A stretch of 64,000 bases of DNA from Gonocerus acuteangulatus (GCA_946811695.1 OX328124.1:59908754-59972753); one strand, 5' to 3'. Shown: positions 46,701-57,435, numbered from the stretch's first letter. The notes: generated from the sequence alone by a model not told the origin. Made by a program: numbers and translations.

Positions 46701-49087
46701 CCATCAAAAACCACACGCAGCTTTCGGCCTTGCGTGCCATCCTGCCAAACACCGTGGTGGGGTATGAGATATGAAGATGATTCAATTGCCGGTGACATAT
46801 GCCCTAACTTATGATAGTCTGTCATAAACTCCGAGTATTTTTCTGAAAGTTTGGGATTCTTGCTAAGTTTGTGCTCGAGGGCGTAGAATCGTCGGAAAAC
46901 CATGTCTCTGTTTTGCCCTATCTCAGAGATGTCCTTCTCAAAGGGAAGTCTAACGATGTACCTGCCATCGGAGGAACGCGAGTGGGTGCGAAGAAAATGT
47001 TCCTCGCAGAATTTGTCTTGTGGGTCGCTCCTATCTGTAGGTAGAGGCTCTTCGATTTCCCAGAACCGTTTTAACTGGTTTTCTACATTGAGCTGGGATT
47101 CCGTAAAGAATGAGAAGCTGGAGTTGGATGGGGCCTCGTTCAGAGATCCCGATATGATGAGACCAAATACTGTGGGAGTTAAGTACAAATCCTCAACTTC
47201 TGAGTGGTAAGGAGCTCCCGTGATGACTCGAGGGTAGATATCGCCTCCAATCAGAAGATCTACTGGTCCAGGACAGCAAAAATCGTGATCGGCCAGGGGT
47301 AGGTGGCGGAATTTTTCGGCGATGCTCAGAGGTATGCGGCGACCTGGAAGAACAGACGTTATTCGATCAATCACGATGGGTTTTACCGGAAATTCGTGAT
47401 TGCCTCGCGAAGATTGGATTTCGCAATTGATGGAGCCTATAAGCTGTGATTTTGGGAGAGCAGACTCACCGAGGCTAGTAATGGAGCCCTTGAATGGAAT
47501 AATCTTCGACTTGAGCTTGTTTGCAAGAGATGTGGTTATGAAAGTGTGCTGGCTTCCTGAGTCAAGAACTGCCCTCGCCATTTGAAAATCTCCATTATCA
47601 CTCATCACGAGGACCTTGGCGGTCCCAAGCATAACCGTACCATTGTTCGGGTTGATAGATTGACGAGTCGATCCAAATCCTGTGAAGATTTCAGGCTCTG
47701 TCTGGTCGCGGTTCTCATCCTTGGCCTCTGCCACATTCCTGGTCTTGGAGTGAATGAGGGTGTGGTGTTTACCCTTGCAATGTCTGCACCGAAATTTGGA
47801 GGAGCAACAAGTTACCCCGTGGCCTGTTCTCAAGCAATTAAAACAAACATGAAGAGACTTGGCAAGCTCTGCTCTCTTGCCGGGCGGAAGATCTTGAAAC
47901 CTTGGACAAAGACCTAAATAGTGCGCTTCTTGGCAAGAGGGACATCTAATGGTTTGTTTCAGAGCAGGAGGCTTACTGAGCTTCTGAGAACTAGATTCAC
48001 CGCCTGAAGTTACATCTTGACAGCCATCTTTGCATCTTGTGTCGGCGTAACTGGCGTGAAGAGAGACAGGATTGTATATGGTGGCTCTTCTGTTGGGGTA
48101 TCGAGGACTGGTAGAAGATTTCCTTGTAGAACTACGACTGGCTGAAGATGTGGTCGATGCACGGAACGACATCATTAAGGCTGTCCTGCGTTCCCGCACG
48201 AAGTTGATGACATCATCAGCAGTGGGGAAACTTTTGGCCGATTTGATGTCTATCTCGAAGTCCTTTCGAGTGTCGGCATCTAAGGCTCGTAAAGCAAGCG
48301 AAGATAGAAGAAACTCCTCAGGGTGTTCTAGTTTTAAGGAACGGAATGAGTCTATGCTGTCTGCGACATCAGTGAGGAACTCATCGTACCGTTGTAGTTC
48401 ACTCCGGTTCGTCTTGATTTCACAGTCCACTATACGATGAATTAGAAGACTGGCTAAAATTCGGGGATTGTCATAGGTTTTGAGCACCTTTTCCCAAGCC
48501 TGGACGTAGGAGTTGTCTTCAACAGGAAAGCGGGATATGAGAGCAGCGGCTTCTCCCTTCAATGCTCCTAATAAATAGTGGAACTTCTCTACATTAGACA
48601 AGCCAGGATCATCGTGCACCATAGAGGCGAAGGTGTCTCGAAAATGTGTCCATTTGATGATGTCGCCTGAGAAGAAAGGAATAGGAATCCTGGGAAGCTG
48701 CAGACGGGTGTGGCCTCCGTTGCAGGTAGCATTTGGAAGGTCGTCAGGCTGTGGTACCGCTTCACAAACTCTAGCGGCTCTGCATGCTGCGTCTTTGAGC
48801 CTAAGGAGTTTGGCCTCATGGGTGATCATCTCGGTTTGAAACAAAAGAAACTGTGCATTCCATGATTCGGCGGGAAAGGGGGTCACTTCGGGTTCGCCGG
48901 ATAGTTCCTCGCGCTGTAGGAAGGATTCCTGGTACAGCTTCCAGAAAGAGCGCGCTGTGTCAAGAGACGCCTCAAGGAGGTGGACATCATCATCCGCGGT
49001 GGCCTTCAATGTGTTGATGATGCCGGTGATGCTACGGGCTAAACTGCGTAGCCGCCGTTCCAATGACAACGACAATTTATCAGACAT
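43787..49087 (-). CDS. BEL/Pao retrotransposon Gag-Pol polyprotein, 1,766 aa, apparently intact
   Basis: One open frame encodes the full set of retrotransposition functions in BEL/Pao order. Gag is about 130-300, with three Cys/His knuckles (C382-C385-H389-C394; C415-C418-H423-C428; C434-C437-H442-H446). The aspartic protease has D509-S-G. Reverse transcriptase has D836 and Y912-V-D914-D915. RNase H has D1086, E1130, D1157 and D1203. Integrase has a zinc site H1391/H1396/C1426/C1429, catalytic D1461, D1527 and E1579, and a C-terminal tail typical of the family (about 1630-1750). All key residues are present with no stop or frameshift. I chose the Met at 49087 because family-like sequence starts there; the frame is open 107 codons further upstream but reads as a hydrophobic, T-rich leader. 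LTRs, primer site and target duplication surround it, so it may be autonomous. Confidence 0.96.
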   Translation of the reverse strand: MSDKLSLSLERRLRSLARSITGIINTLKATADDDVHLLEASLDTARSFWKLYQESFLQREELSGEPEVTPFPAESWNAQFLLFQTEMITHEAKLLRLKDAACRAARVCEAVPQPDDLPNATCNGGHTRLQLPRIPIPFFSGDIIKWTHFRDTFASMVHDDPGLSNVEKFHYLLGALKGEAAALISRFPVEDNSYVQAWEKVLKTYDNPRILASLLIHRIVDCEIKTNRSELQRYDEFLTDVADSIDSFRSLKLEHPEEFLLSSLALRALDADTRKDFEIDIKSAKSFPTADDVINFVRERRTALMMSFRASTTSSASRSSTRKSSTSPRYPNRRATIYNPVSLHASYADTRCKDGCQDVTSGGESSSQKLSKPPALKQTIRCPSCQEAHYLGLCPRFQDLPPGKRAELAKSLHVCFNCLRTGHGVTCCSSKFRCRHCKGKHHTLIHSKTRNVAEAKDENRDQTEPEIFTGFGSTRQSINPNNGTVMLGTAKVLVMSDNGDFQMARAVLDSGSQHTFITTSLANKLKSKIIPFKGSITSLGESALPKSQLIGSINCEIQSSRGNHEFPVKPIVIDRITSVLPGRRIPLSIAEKFRHLPLADHDFCCPGPVDLLIGGDIYPRVITGAPYHSEVEDLYLTPTVFGLIISGSLNEAPSNSSFSFFTESQLNVENQLKRFWEIEEPLPTDRSDPQDKFCEEHFLRTHSRSSDGRYIVRLPFEKDISEIGQNRDMVFRRFYALEHKLSKNPKLSEKYSEFMTDYHKLGHMSPAIESSSYLIPHHGVWQDGTQGRKLRVVFDGSCQSSIQSLNDALLSGPSLQGDLCNILIRFRLYVIPLCADLVKMYRQILLHPSDRRFLHILWRERPSDSIQEFELNTVTYGVKSSAFQAIRTIKQLVIDEGANYPIAAGRVLTDMYVDDVASGADTMEKAMQLQSELRALFQKGGFTLGKWASTIPDIIPADADTVSSKALQSSDDHCLKILGLIWNSRDDVFSYTVRSPPTHGVTKRAMLSAVARTFDPLGLLSPVIFLAKALIQDVWRTKLGWDDLLKGELLENWKNLTNDWCDLSQLSIPRYISFPNAQFTVIGFCDASQKGYAAALYLRTEAPSGDVKVSLIKAKTKVAPLKYTSIPRLELCGALLLSRLVSSVPDTLRREVICFSDSKVVLDWLATPVHTLKVFEANRVSQIVKTVPDNYWRHVPSEENPADLASRGCTPSRLKDKGLWWNGPSWLCSPTSDWFQPTETRVSLSAFSQPSKEQELTHDWTTRFSSYVTLIRAIARILRYTKRTLRRLRNPPQRESDTPPTCLEAISTEEFRDAELRVIRFTQNLYLPKELFNEPDTTPKAYAPLSPFLDERRVLRVGGRLHNAPIKSSSKHPILLPYNSWLARLVIAHIHNNHFHAGPTLTLSLLRAKYWIPRAPKLISSCIKRCSHCRILRAKPITPHMASLPKDRFHQFRAFTEVGVDYAGPFLIKESRLRTSATGKAYLSVFVCLATKALHLELVPSLTTSSFLSALERFMARRGTPAVVWSDHGTNFVGASRFLKDVYKFQIEVSDTITNSLAPKGVRWKFIPPRAPHFGGLWEAAVKSTKTLLAGYLGKQPYHYDELVTAFTKIEGLLNSRPLCPLNEDVEDYDFLTPGHFLIGSALCTLPEPASSNQALSSHPSKWQTMQLQIARIWNRWRREYLHTLQQRVKWTRKVPNMKVGDLVILIEKRSLLGQWPVARIVETHPGRDGTIRTVIVRTPSGGILTRAVTSLAPLFSSEMGDPSES

Positions 49088-50271
49088 GGTGTTTTTGTTA
49101 AATAAATCAAATGGATGAAAGGGTGACAAAATAAGCAACCTACCGGGCGGGAGGTGAGAAGACAAAGCTGACCGATAAAAGGAGAGGAGATACAAGAGAA
49201 AATAAACAGCAGCCCAAAGTGTCAACAATAAGAAAAATACAAAATAGAAAATGAAGAAATAAATCACATGAAATAATTGAATAATGCTCAAACACATATA
49301 GAATTGAATTAAAGCAGCATGATCAACACAAAGACAAATCTGAATGAAAAAGAACAAGCAAGCGCTGTGAGACGACACAAGAAGAATGCACGGTGACGTC
49401 ACAGGCATGAGAAAGACCAGCTCTTGATTGAGAAAGCGCGGGAGTGCCTACCTCGCTGGAAGCCGGCAAGCGGGAGACCAGTAGGGAGGTTACCTGCCAT
49501 GTAAACAATGTGGATCAAGAAGCTGGAATAAATTAAGTTGTTCTGCAGAATTTGTGAAGAAATAATTGAAAACTAGTGGTTGATCAATAGTGAAATGTGA
49601 TAATTAAAGCATATATTGTGAATTATGTGAAATAAGGGACATTAAGAAATAATAATGTAAAATATGAGTCCTAATGAAAGTATGTATTCACCTAATAAAT
49701 AAAATAATTGAGTGTTCAAGATGATTTTATTAAACCTTATCACAGAAAGAATAATTAATTAACAAATGCTGTGAAAGATTTAAGATTTAACAGCTAAGAT
49801 TTGAAATAAGAGAAAAAAAATCATTTCAGTGTGTATCAAGTGAAGGTTATTTACCTTTGCAAAATTTAATTTAAAAATCAGCCTTGAAATAGTGCTAAAA
49901 TTAGAAATAACTTGACTTAATGGAAAATAAACAATTTAATTTAATGTTGTTTCAATATGGATTTAACACTAATAGCTTAAGTTAAAGTATATTTGAAGCT
50001 CACCTCACAATAATTAATGAATACTGATTTTATGCCCACTTTAGATTTAGAAAACCATTATCATAGAAATAATTAACACAGATGAAATGGTTAAACAATT
50101 AATTTTATTCGAGCCATTTAACTTTATGAACAATGATATATATGCAAGGTAAGTGCATATAGAAAAAGTGAAATGCTGAGACAAAATATCAGCTATTGTT
50201 GCTAATGGCTCATATGTAGCATTTTTTGAAATAAATATAAATTATCTACTCTAGAGAATAGTGAAAAATAT
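49088..50271 (-). other. BEL/Pao 5' leader (untranslated region)
   Basis: About 1.2 kb between primer site and polyprotein start, AT-rich, with no other gene. Splicing or packaging signals may lie here but none is identifiable by eye. Confidence 0.7.
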
Positions 50272-50288
50272 CCGGCTCGGTCGGACCA
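50272..50288 (-). other. Candidate tRNA primer-binding site
   Basis: Directly inside the 5' LTR the minus strand reads TGGTCCGACCGAGCCGG, which would pair with a tRNA 3' end terminating in CCA. The complement resembles the T-arm and acceptor end of tRNA-Tyr with a one-base irregularity, so the tRNA identity is tentative. Confidence 0.65.
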
Positions 50289-50909
50289 TGTAAAAAGGAT
50301 TGCCACACCACCATTTTTTATATGGTATGGTGTGGAAGTAATATTTTTGTGGGGCTGGATAAATAAGTGGACTGTATGAATATTGAGTTGATAATTTATA
50401 TTTATTGAGTACAAAGAGTAGTGGGGGGAAATTGCCAAAATCAGAACAAATATAGGTTAATGTATTAATGAAATTTTGAAAGTGGTGGGACAGATGAGTT
50501 GAAATGATGATGAGCTGATGATGTGGTGATGAAGATGTTGGGCTGCTGGAGATCCATGAAATTACATTAAATAGGTACCTGTAGATGGTGCCTTGTTGGA
50601 TAGAAGGGGTGCATCTCTCCCTGTTTCTTCATTTATGGTCAGTTGGTGTCTTCCTCACTTCCATGGCCCGGTGGTTTGCGGTGACTACACAGCCATAGTG
50701 TAGGTAGTAAAGCCGGTGAAATGGTACAAAAAAATCACTTTGAACGCTGTGCGAAAGCGAGTGGACCTTTTCTGTACACGCTGTGTAAGCGGGGTGGACT
50801 TCGTCTGTCTCGACTTGACCGGGGGTAGTTCCACCCGGTGAGGTAGACGGCGCTACTGTTGCAGAGTTGAAAAGAAAAAAAAGCATCTTTAGGGTGGCAA
50901 CCCTAAACA
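50289..50909 (-). repeat. BEL/Pao 5' LTR, 621 bp
   Basis: Upstream LTR on the minus strand, where it would promote transcription. It begins TGTTTAGGG on that strand, with a short terminal palindrome TAGGGT..ACCCTA. Differs from the 3' LTR at one position by eye. Confidence 0.96.
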
Positions 50910-50914
50910 GAAGT
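50910..50914. repeat. Target site duplication GAAGT, right
   Basis: Matches 42845-42849. Confidence 0.93.
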
Positions 50915-51699
50915 GTTTCTGAACATTTTACCCAAATTAAGAACCTTCCAAGCTGAATGTGATATATACAAGTTTTCTACAGTTCTTATCAAGGAAATGC
51001 CTATACGCCTCTTTATGAAGAGGTGTGTAGGGGTTCTTAACACAGTTCACCGGCACGCCATTGCCAGATTTCGAACCCCATTCTCGACTGGACCAGTGAC
51101 CCCCTTCTAGTCTCCTTATTTACTCTCTATCCCCTCTCTAGTCTTTATCTTTCTTTCTCAAACTTCCCTCTATAGAAGCTGAACATGTTCGGGATGTCGC
51201 TATTGTATCCCATTACAGAAGCTTTCATTTAAACAAACTGTCTATAAATAACTAATTTCATTTACGTTAAAAAATATGTTCTTATGCTAGGCTGAAAGGT
51301 TCTTCAAAAAAATAAATATATGGTGATGAGCTATTTACAATAGAGTGGTCGCTAAATATCGATGCCGGAATTTCATAAACGGCAACCCCTTAACATGATC
51401 ACCCTTTCCAGATATTTATATAGGCGAAGTTTGAGCCCAATTGGAGGTCGTTAACACGTGCCGCATAGCGACTAAAGTTTTCAAAATGTTGATTTTTTCG
51501 CTGTTTGTCGGCTTTCAAGGCCAAAATATCAGGAACGGCTCCTCCTATACACCCCAACTATGTGTTAAATTAATGATAATATTGTTCTACGTAATGCATT
51601 ACCTAAAGAGAATTGCCGTAACATGAAGTCTAATGGATCTAGAACAGCCTTTGTCACCAATAACGGGGCCTAGTACCTAACGAATTTTTCATTGAGATT

Positions 51700-51730
<31 letters not shown>

Positions 51731-53033
51731 CTATGTCTATTGATGTCTGTTAAGACTTATGCTAGGTATTTTAGACCTTTTTTTTTTTACTCCGCCTTTC
51801 CCATATTTCAGAGGTTGAGCTCGTTGTTTGGGTAATAAATCGTCTTTGCAATACAGCCTAATTTATTAATATTATTAATAATGCTTAAAATTATATTTTC
51901 TTTATTTTTCATTAATTGCAGTTATATTTTATCGGATTACATATACATATAGGATAATTTATAGGATAGAATATAAAATTATTGTTATTTATTGAGGGAT
52001 GATGATGCTCCGCGTCATTAGCTAATAGCATCTTTTCCTATTTTTGTGTTGACACAGCTGCTGCATTAAGCGATGCCTCTCCAAAAACACATCTTAAGTG
52101 AGTAAGTAAGCTCCGTTTTTTTTTTTTTTTTTTTTTTTAGTAGTTGATGTGGATATAAGGAAATAAATTCAAATAGGAATAAAAAAGAATAGAGTAAAAC
52201 AAAAATAGAGAATAGATTAATAAATGAAATATAAAAATAAATATACTGACAACATAATAATTACAATAAAATGATTATAAAAACTAAAGTGGAAATCGTT
52301 CTATAAAGCTGTAATTGTAAAAAGAAGTGAAATGTACTGTTTATAATTATGTAATAATTGGCTCTCGACCCTTGGTAAGGTCTATACTTTATCGAAAATA
52401 TTAGTATTTTTTAAATATGTCAGTGTTGTGTCTATATACTGGCTGCCTTCACAATGTAAGTCGGGCATATAAAATAAAACGTGGAGGTCCTCTGTGTCCT
52501 GGTGTCATGAAACCACATAAACGTGATCACCCCGAAATTGAACATTTCATACATAACGAAAATTTAAAAATCTAAAAACCGCCCAAAAACAATATAAAAT
52601 TGAAAATAATAATCACTTTGCATCTTCCCCGAAAGTATACTGGGAAGACATCACACATGCTAATTTTCTTATTGATGAAGTCAGATAAATTCACAAGACC
52701 CACCCAACGTGGGACCAGACTCTTCTGGTGTTTCAGCATTGCCATATATCGACACCTAAAAGTAATTTTAACACACTGGCGTCTTCTACCAACTTGCATC
52801 TTCCCCGAAATTACCTTATAAAAAAAATTCTATTTACAGGCATTTCCGTGACTTATAGGGTCAGAAACGCGAAGGTTTCTCATCGGTACCTCCGGTTTGC
52901 TTCATCAAGTAGTCGTCAGAAGCCCCTACCCAGATGAAGGAAAAGTGCTAATATTTACATAAATCTTCCCTGCAAAACGAAGGAAAGGTTTCAATCACAA
53001 TAACCTCAAATGAAGATCCTTATTTCCAGGTAT
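50915..53033. other. Intergenic with two poly(T) runs
   Basis: No supported gene. T28 at 51703-51730 and T23 at 52116-52138 look like poly(A) tails of retroposed sequences on the minus strand, with sources unidentified. GCATCTTCCCCGAAA occurs twice (about 52620 and 52797). Confidence 0.45.
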
Positions 53034-53138
53034 TAAATAAAAAAGTCTGACTCGCAGGAACTGCCTCATCTTAGCGCGGTTCCGTTCTTATCCCTAGTCT
53101 AATTTCGAAAGATTAAAATAGAAGCAGTTATTATTTTG

Positions 53139-53513
53139 TTGAGAGGAGATCGTTGACCGTTGATGATGCAAGGTAGGGATTGTCCGGGTTCGGTCACTGC
53201 TACTTAATAATACATACCCCATATGTGTATGTATGTGGGCATATATATGTACATATGTGTGCGTGTATATGTGTATGTGTATATGCATATATATAAATAT
53301 ATATATGTATATATATATATGTATGTATATATATATATATATATATATGTTAGGTATATTTACATAGATATGTGCATATATTAGTGTTAAATATATCCTA
53401 CTTGTATTTACAGCCCTGATGAAGGCTTGAAGTTCAAGCCGAAACGTCGGCACAATAAAACCATTTTTACGATAAAATGTAGTTTTATTAAGTAGCAGTG
53501 ACCGAACCCCGAC
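53139..53513. mobile_element. 375-bp insertion with 13-bp target duplication, Penelope-type non-coding element
   Basis: Flanked by AGTTATTATTTTG at 53126-53138 and 53514-53526, a sequence present once in A1. Near its ends GGTTCGGTCACTGCTACTTA (about 53186) and its inverse (about 53490) form an inverted repeat. It includes a TA/TG microsatellite (53220-53350), a hammerhead-like core (53416-53448) and an AATAAA. No ORF. Confidence 0.75.
53416..53448 (+). ncRNA. Hammerhead-ribozyme-like motif (copy 1)
   Basis: CTGATGA (53416-53422), then a 7-bp stem II (GGCTTGA / TTCAAGC), then GAAAC (53441-53445) and GTC. These are the conserved core elements of a hammerhead ribozyme in the right order. Minimal hammerheads with a very short stem III are known from Penelope-like elements, which fits the host insertion. 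Stem III here is almost absent, so activity is uncertain. Confidence 0.6.
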
Positions 53514-53737
53514 AGTTATTATTTTGGTTCCACCAGTCTTGAAAGGTAGGATTTACAATCTTACCTGGAAGGGTCGGCAACACTAGAAACCGTCCCGCTA
53601 GTTACAAGGTCTTGGAATCTTGGAACTCTATATTTCTAACAATAAATTGTTTTTGTTATTAGACTTAACCTGTTTTATTTTCGAATACATTATCCAACTA
53701 TAAGCAATTAAAAATAACAAGGAATAAAAAACAGACA

Positions 53738-55019
53738 GTGAAGGCGGACTGAATTTCCTTGATGTTGAGATACGGAGAGATGGCGGTACCCATATTTTTG
53801 ATATTTATAGGAAACCAACAGCCACCGATCTTCTCATCCCGTCGGACTCTTTCCATCACCCACAATATAAAGTCTCGGGCCTAATCTTTATGATAGATCG
53901 ACTCTTGAATGTTCCCTTGTCAGAGGAGAAGTTCAACAGCGAATTAAATTACATTAAGCATTTGGCTATAGCCAACGGTTATAAATGTGATTTAGTCGAT
54001 AAGCTCTTGGAAAGGCGCTATAGGAAAAAGATTAAGCGGGATTCAGAAGTGGAACAGGAGGGGGAGTTAATAAAAAAAGGGGGGTACTTTTTGAGTATAC
54101 CTTATCTTGGCCGAGTATCGGAAAGAGTTGGACGGATGCTAAGAAAGGTAGGGGTGCAGACAGCATATAGGAGCAGGGGAACTTTGAAAAACCGGCTACC
54201 AAAAACGAAGGATGTCATCCAGCCGCTGGACAAGTCGGGAGTCTACCGAGTGTCGTGTACTTCCTGTGGGTCTTCGTATGTTGGTCAAAGTGGTAGAAAA
54301 TTAAAAGTACGGATTAAAGAGCATTTGACCAGAAAGGATTCGGAGATGAGAAAACATGTACTTAAAGAAAACCATGACACAGATTTCCTCGACTGTGAAG
54401 TACTGGAGACATTGAGGAAGGGAAGAAAGATGGACATGGCAGAAAAGGTTTGGATTAAAATTGATGCTGTCTCGGAGAAGAATGTTAACATAAAAGGAGA
54501 CGGCGGTACGTTGAAGCATGTTTCAACCTCAGCCCTACAGTCCCTCGCTGCTTTCCAAAGCCAGTCTAGGAGCAAGGCTCGGCTGAATAAGAGCCAATGC
54601 ATGGTGGGTACTTAGCCTTCTCTCTAGTTTTTTCATATGTTTTTCATATCATTGTATCCTATTTTAGACTTATTTATTCCTGCATGTGTGTTTGTGTGAT
54701 AGAATGAAAGTATTTATTATTTATTGTTTGAATGTGTGTTTTAACTTTTTATTGACTTGACTTTTAAATAATTGGACAAAATGGGGTTTTATGTTATTTT
54801 AATATGTAGTCTCAGGTTTTACGATTGTGTTTTTTGTTATTATTGTTTTGTTATTTTAATCTGTTTTAAATTAAACCTGTTTTAATTACTGTATTGTGTC
54901 ACAGGGCATTGAAAATGGGGCTTAGTCCCTGAAAACGTTTTGCCAATAAAACACTTGTGGGAATTTTCGACCATTTTTTCATCCTTGGAACATCAATTTT
55001 CCACCATCCAGCATTCTCC
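53738..55019 (+). mobile_element. 5'-truncated Penelope-like element inserted in family A
   Basis: Precise breakpoints against A1 leave AACAGACA at 53730-53737 and AACAAACA at 55020-55027, an imperfect 8-bp duplication. It encodes the end of the reverse transcriptase and a GIY-YIG endonuclease. Its 3' region contains ATTGAAAATGGGG..CCCTGAAAACGTTTTG and AATAAAA, a degenerate form of the GCCGAAACGT signature. Confidence 0.82.
53740..54615 (+). pseudogene. Penelope-like element ORF: reverse transcriptase C-terminus and GIY-YIG endonuclease
   Basis: The frame is open from about 53740 with no start codon at the true N-terminus because the copy is truncated; the first Met is at 53890. The opening codons give Asn-Phe-Leu-Asp-Val-Glu-Ile and Phe-Asp-Ile-Tyr-Arg-Lys-Pro-Thr, the last reverse transcriptase block of Penelope-like elements. 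Counting from the Met at 53890, the endonuclease shows G117-V-Y119, a C123-x2-C126 pair, Y130-V-G132, R141, K-E-H145, H156 and E185, matching the GIY-YIG nuclease that nicks the target and primes reverse transcription. No internal stop is present, so this 3' part is young. The palm and thumb of the reverse transcriptase are lost. Confidence 0.88.
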
Positions 55020-55968
55020 AACAAACAAAAAGAACAGTTCGAATAAGCGAAATCAATTACTTTAAAGCTTTAAGCTCTTATTTCTCCGATTGTCATCGCC
55101 TAATCAAAACTTTCATTAGAACCTTTTATGTAGAGCATTTAATAAGCTTTCTAACGGTATTCTTCCGTTTACCAAGATTTTCAACCGTTTTCGAGATATC
55201 AATGAAAGTTCCCAAAATTTACATTATTTCTAGCAACAGAAAATTGGTCTAATTTTTCATATCCTGTTTTACACACAAAATTTTCCCAACATAAGAAATT
55301 ACAAAAATAAAAAGCAATAAAAAACGAAGGGAAAGAGACAAAAATTACAAAAAGAACGACAAAAACCCGTTCATAAGAACAAAACAGACGTATTTGAAGT
55401 TTTAAGCACTTATTTCTCCGATTGACATAACCTAATCAAAAATAGTTTTAGAATCTTTTTTGTAGAGAATTTAGTAAGCTTTTTAGAATAGTTTCTATCC
55501 ACTTACCACGATTTCCCAACCGTGTTCGAGATATTAATGAAAGTATACGAAGTTCCCAAAACTTTTCATGTCTGTTCATAAAATATTTTATTCTAACCCT
55601 TCCTTAACTCCAAACGTAACGAAACTTTCAACATATTAGTTTTAATGAAAGTAGAACATGCAGATAATGTTTCAACTGAATCCCGTAATTCTAAGTACCC
55701 AAACCAAAAACGGTATTCAAAAACTATTTTACCAATTTTCTCGAAAACGGTTAAAGCTATCGCCTTGAAAATGGTTCCATTCGTTTTCCCAGCCCAAGAA
55801 GCCTATAAAAAGAGTACTTACAAGCTTATGAACTCAAAAACGTAAGCGTTACGATTTTTTTTGGGCGAATTTCGCCCCAAATGCCATCTTCCAGTGGGCG
55901 GATTTTGCTGGTTAACGAAGCGGGGGTTCCTCCCTCCCCCTATGAGGGAGGGAGGAACCGCGCTAAAA

Positions 55969-56890
55969 AAGCTTCTTGGCTTTATGCTGAAAGGTGAACG
56001 GTATTTGAGGGTCGTTTAGGCCATTGAGAGAGAATACTAGTCTAGCCAGACGACTGGACGACCTCTTGGAAAATAAACGATTTCCAGATTAAGAAAATAT
56101 CAGGACTGTAAACTCAAGGAGAATGACCATCGTTATTAGGACATTCACATTTAGTATTTACACAACTGTCGTCTTCATTCTTTGTCTTTTTGGCCTTGTA
56201 CTTCAAGCTTTCCTTACAATGTAGATTCCTTATTGACTTTATAGTTCACTTTCAAAATATTAACATTTTGAAGGAATCTGTATATAGGGGAGGGCGGAGT
56301 TAAAAGTACCGATTTTCTTAAAAAGTAAGCTCACACCTACACTATTAATGTCATATTAATGCTCTATGAAGTATACCATGTGAAATATAATGCAGTTTTT
56401 ATAGCCATACTCCATTTATAGCTCTATACAATATCAATTAATTTATAAATTATATTGTACAAATAGTCAGGGCACAATTTACTCCATTAAGGGTCGGTTT
56501 GTGCCGATGGTGGGGTAAGTTGAGCCGCTTTTATTTTAAATATAGTTTCTTCGATAATTGTTTTTCTTTAACTAAAACTACTATTTATTTGCTAAAAAAT
56601 GTTTTGTTACTTAATGCGCACATACAAATTTTGTTTATAACCGATTTTCATTATCTTATATATTTTTTACAGTTTTGATTGTTCTCTTCGTTAATTCTGC
56701 AAAATTATTTTTTACGCCGAAAAAGCCACCCTGAGAGCATGCCGAAACGTCCAAATTATAAATTTGTGTCTCATTGATTGTACTGCTACCGTCGTTGGTG
56801 GATTGTTACTGGCAAAGTGAAATTAGCATTATTGGCTCTGCCTCCTGGTTTACTGGTTCTTAGTGAAACACCAGAATCACAACATTTTCT
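55969..56890. other. Intergenic with possible element fragments
   Basis: No gene. At 56730-56751 CCCTGAGAGCATGCCGAAAC resembles a degenerate hammerhead core. A GGGGTAAGTTGAGCC phrase at about 56512 looks repeat-like. Confidence 0.35.
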
Positions 56891-57345
56891 AGCGAACAAT
56901 AAAAAAATCCGACTCGCAGGAATAGCCTCTTCTTCTCGCGGTTCCGTTTTTATCCCTAGTGTCATTTGGAATGCTTAGAAGAGAGCATTAAGCTCTGATT
57001 TCTCCGAATGAGATAGCTCTATCCAAAATCTCTTAAGAACCGCATTTTTAGAAAATTTAATAAGCTTTTGAATCGTTACAATGATTTCATAACGAGCACA
57101 AAGATAAGAACGGATTAGAATATATCCGAAAATGCCTAGAAAAATCTAGTCTTTTTTCACTTCTCTCAAAAAGGATATTAGATATGGTCTTTAAATTGCT
57201 TTCATTAGATTCCTTATGACCATTGATTGACTAGTAAAACAAGTACCTGGAAGCCTAATAATACAAAATCGTAAGTGTCATGATTTTACGCATTTCACCT
57301 AAAAACCATTTTCTGGTGGACGAATTCTACTGGTTAACGACCTCC
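56891..57345 (-). repeat. Family A copy A6, diverged
   Basis: AATCCGACTCGCAGGAATAG, CTCGCGGTTCCGTTTTTATC, then TCTGATTTCTCCGAATGAGA and CGAATTCTACTGGTTAACGA follow the order of A4. Confidence 0.58.
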
Positions 57346-57435
57346 GGAGTCATTTATTTTCAACTGACCATTTAATGCCCACACTTTTCGGTAAAGGAAT
57401 AATATATATTCCTTTTTATCTGCGAAAATAATTTC

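Larger units (their letters stand above)
53034..55968 (-). mobile_element. Family A copy A4, interrupted by two insertions
   Basis: On the minus strand it matches A1 end to end. The GC hairpin (14-bp perfect stem, 55925-55938 with 55946-55959) and CGCTAA lie at the right, and the CTTAGCGCGGTTCCG end plus GCAGGAACTGC tail at the left (53050-53085). The match stops and resumes exactly at 53139-53513 and 53738-55019, which are later insertions. Confidence 0.72.

Noticed and set aside
44721..48440. Several plus-strand ORFs of 60-122 codons opposite the BEL/Pao polyprotein
   Set aside because: Antisense shadows of a well-supported coding sequence with no features of their own.
53094..53453. 119-codon minus ORF rich in Ile-Tyr-His
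   Set aside because: Runs through the TA/TG microsatellite inside the 375-bp insertion.
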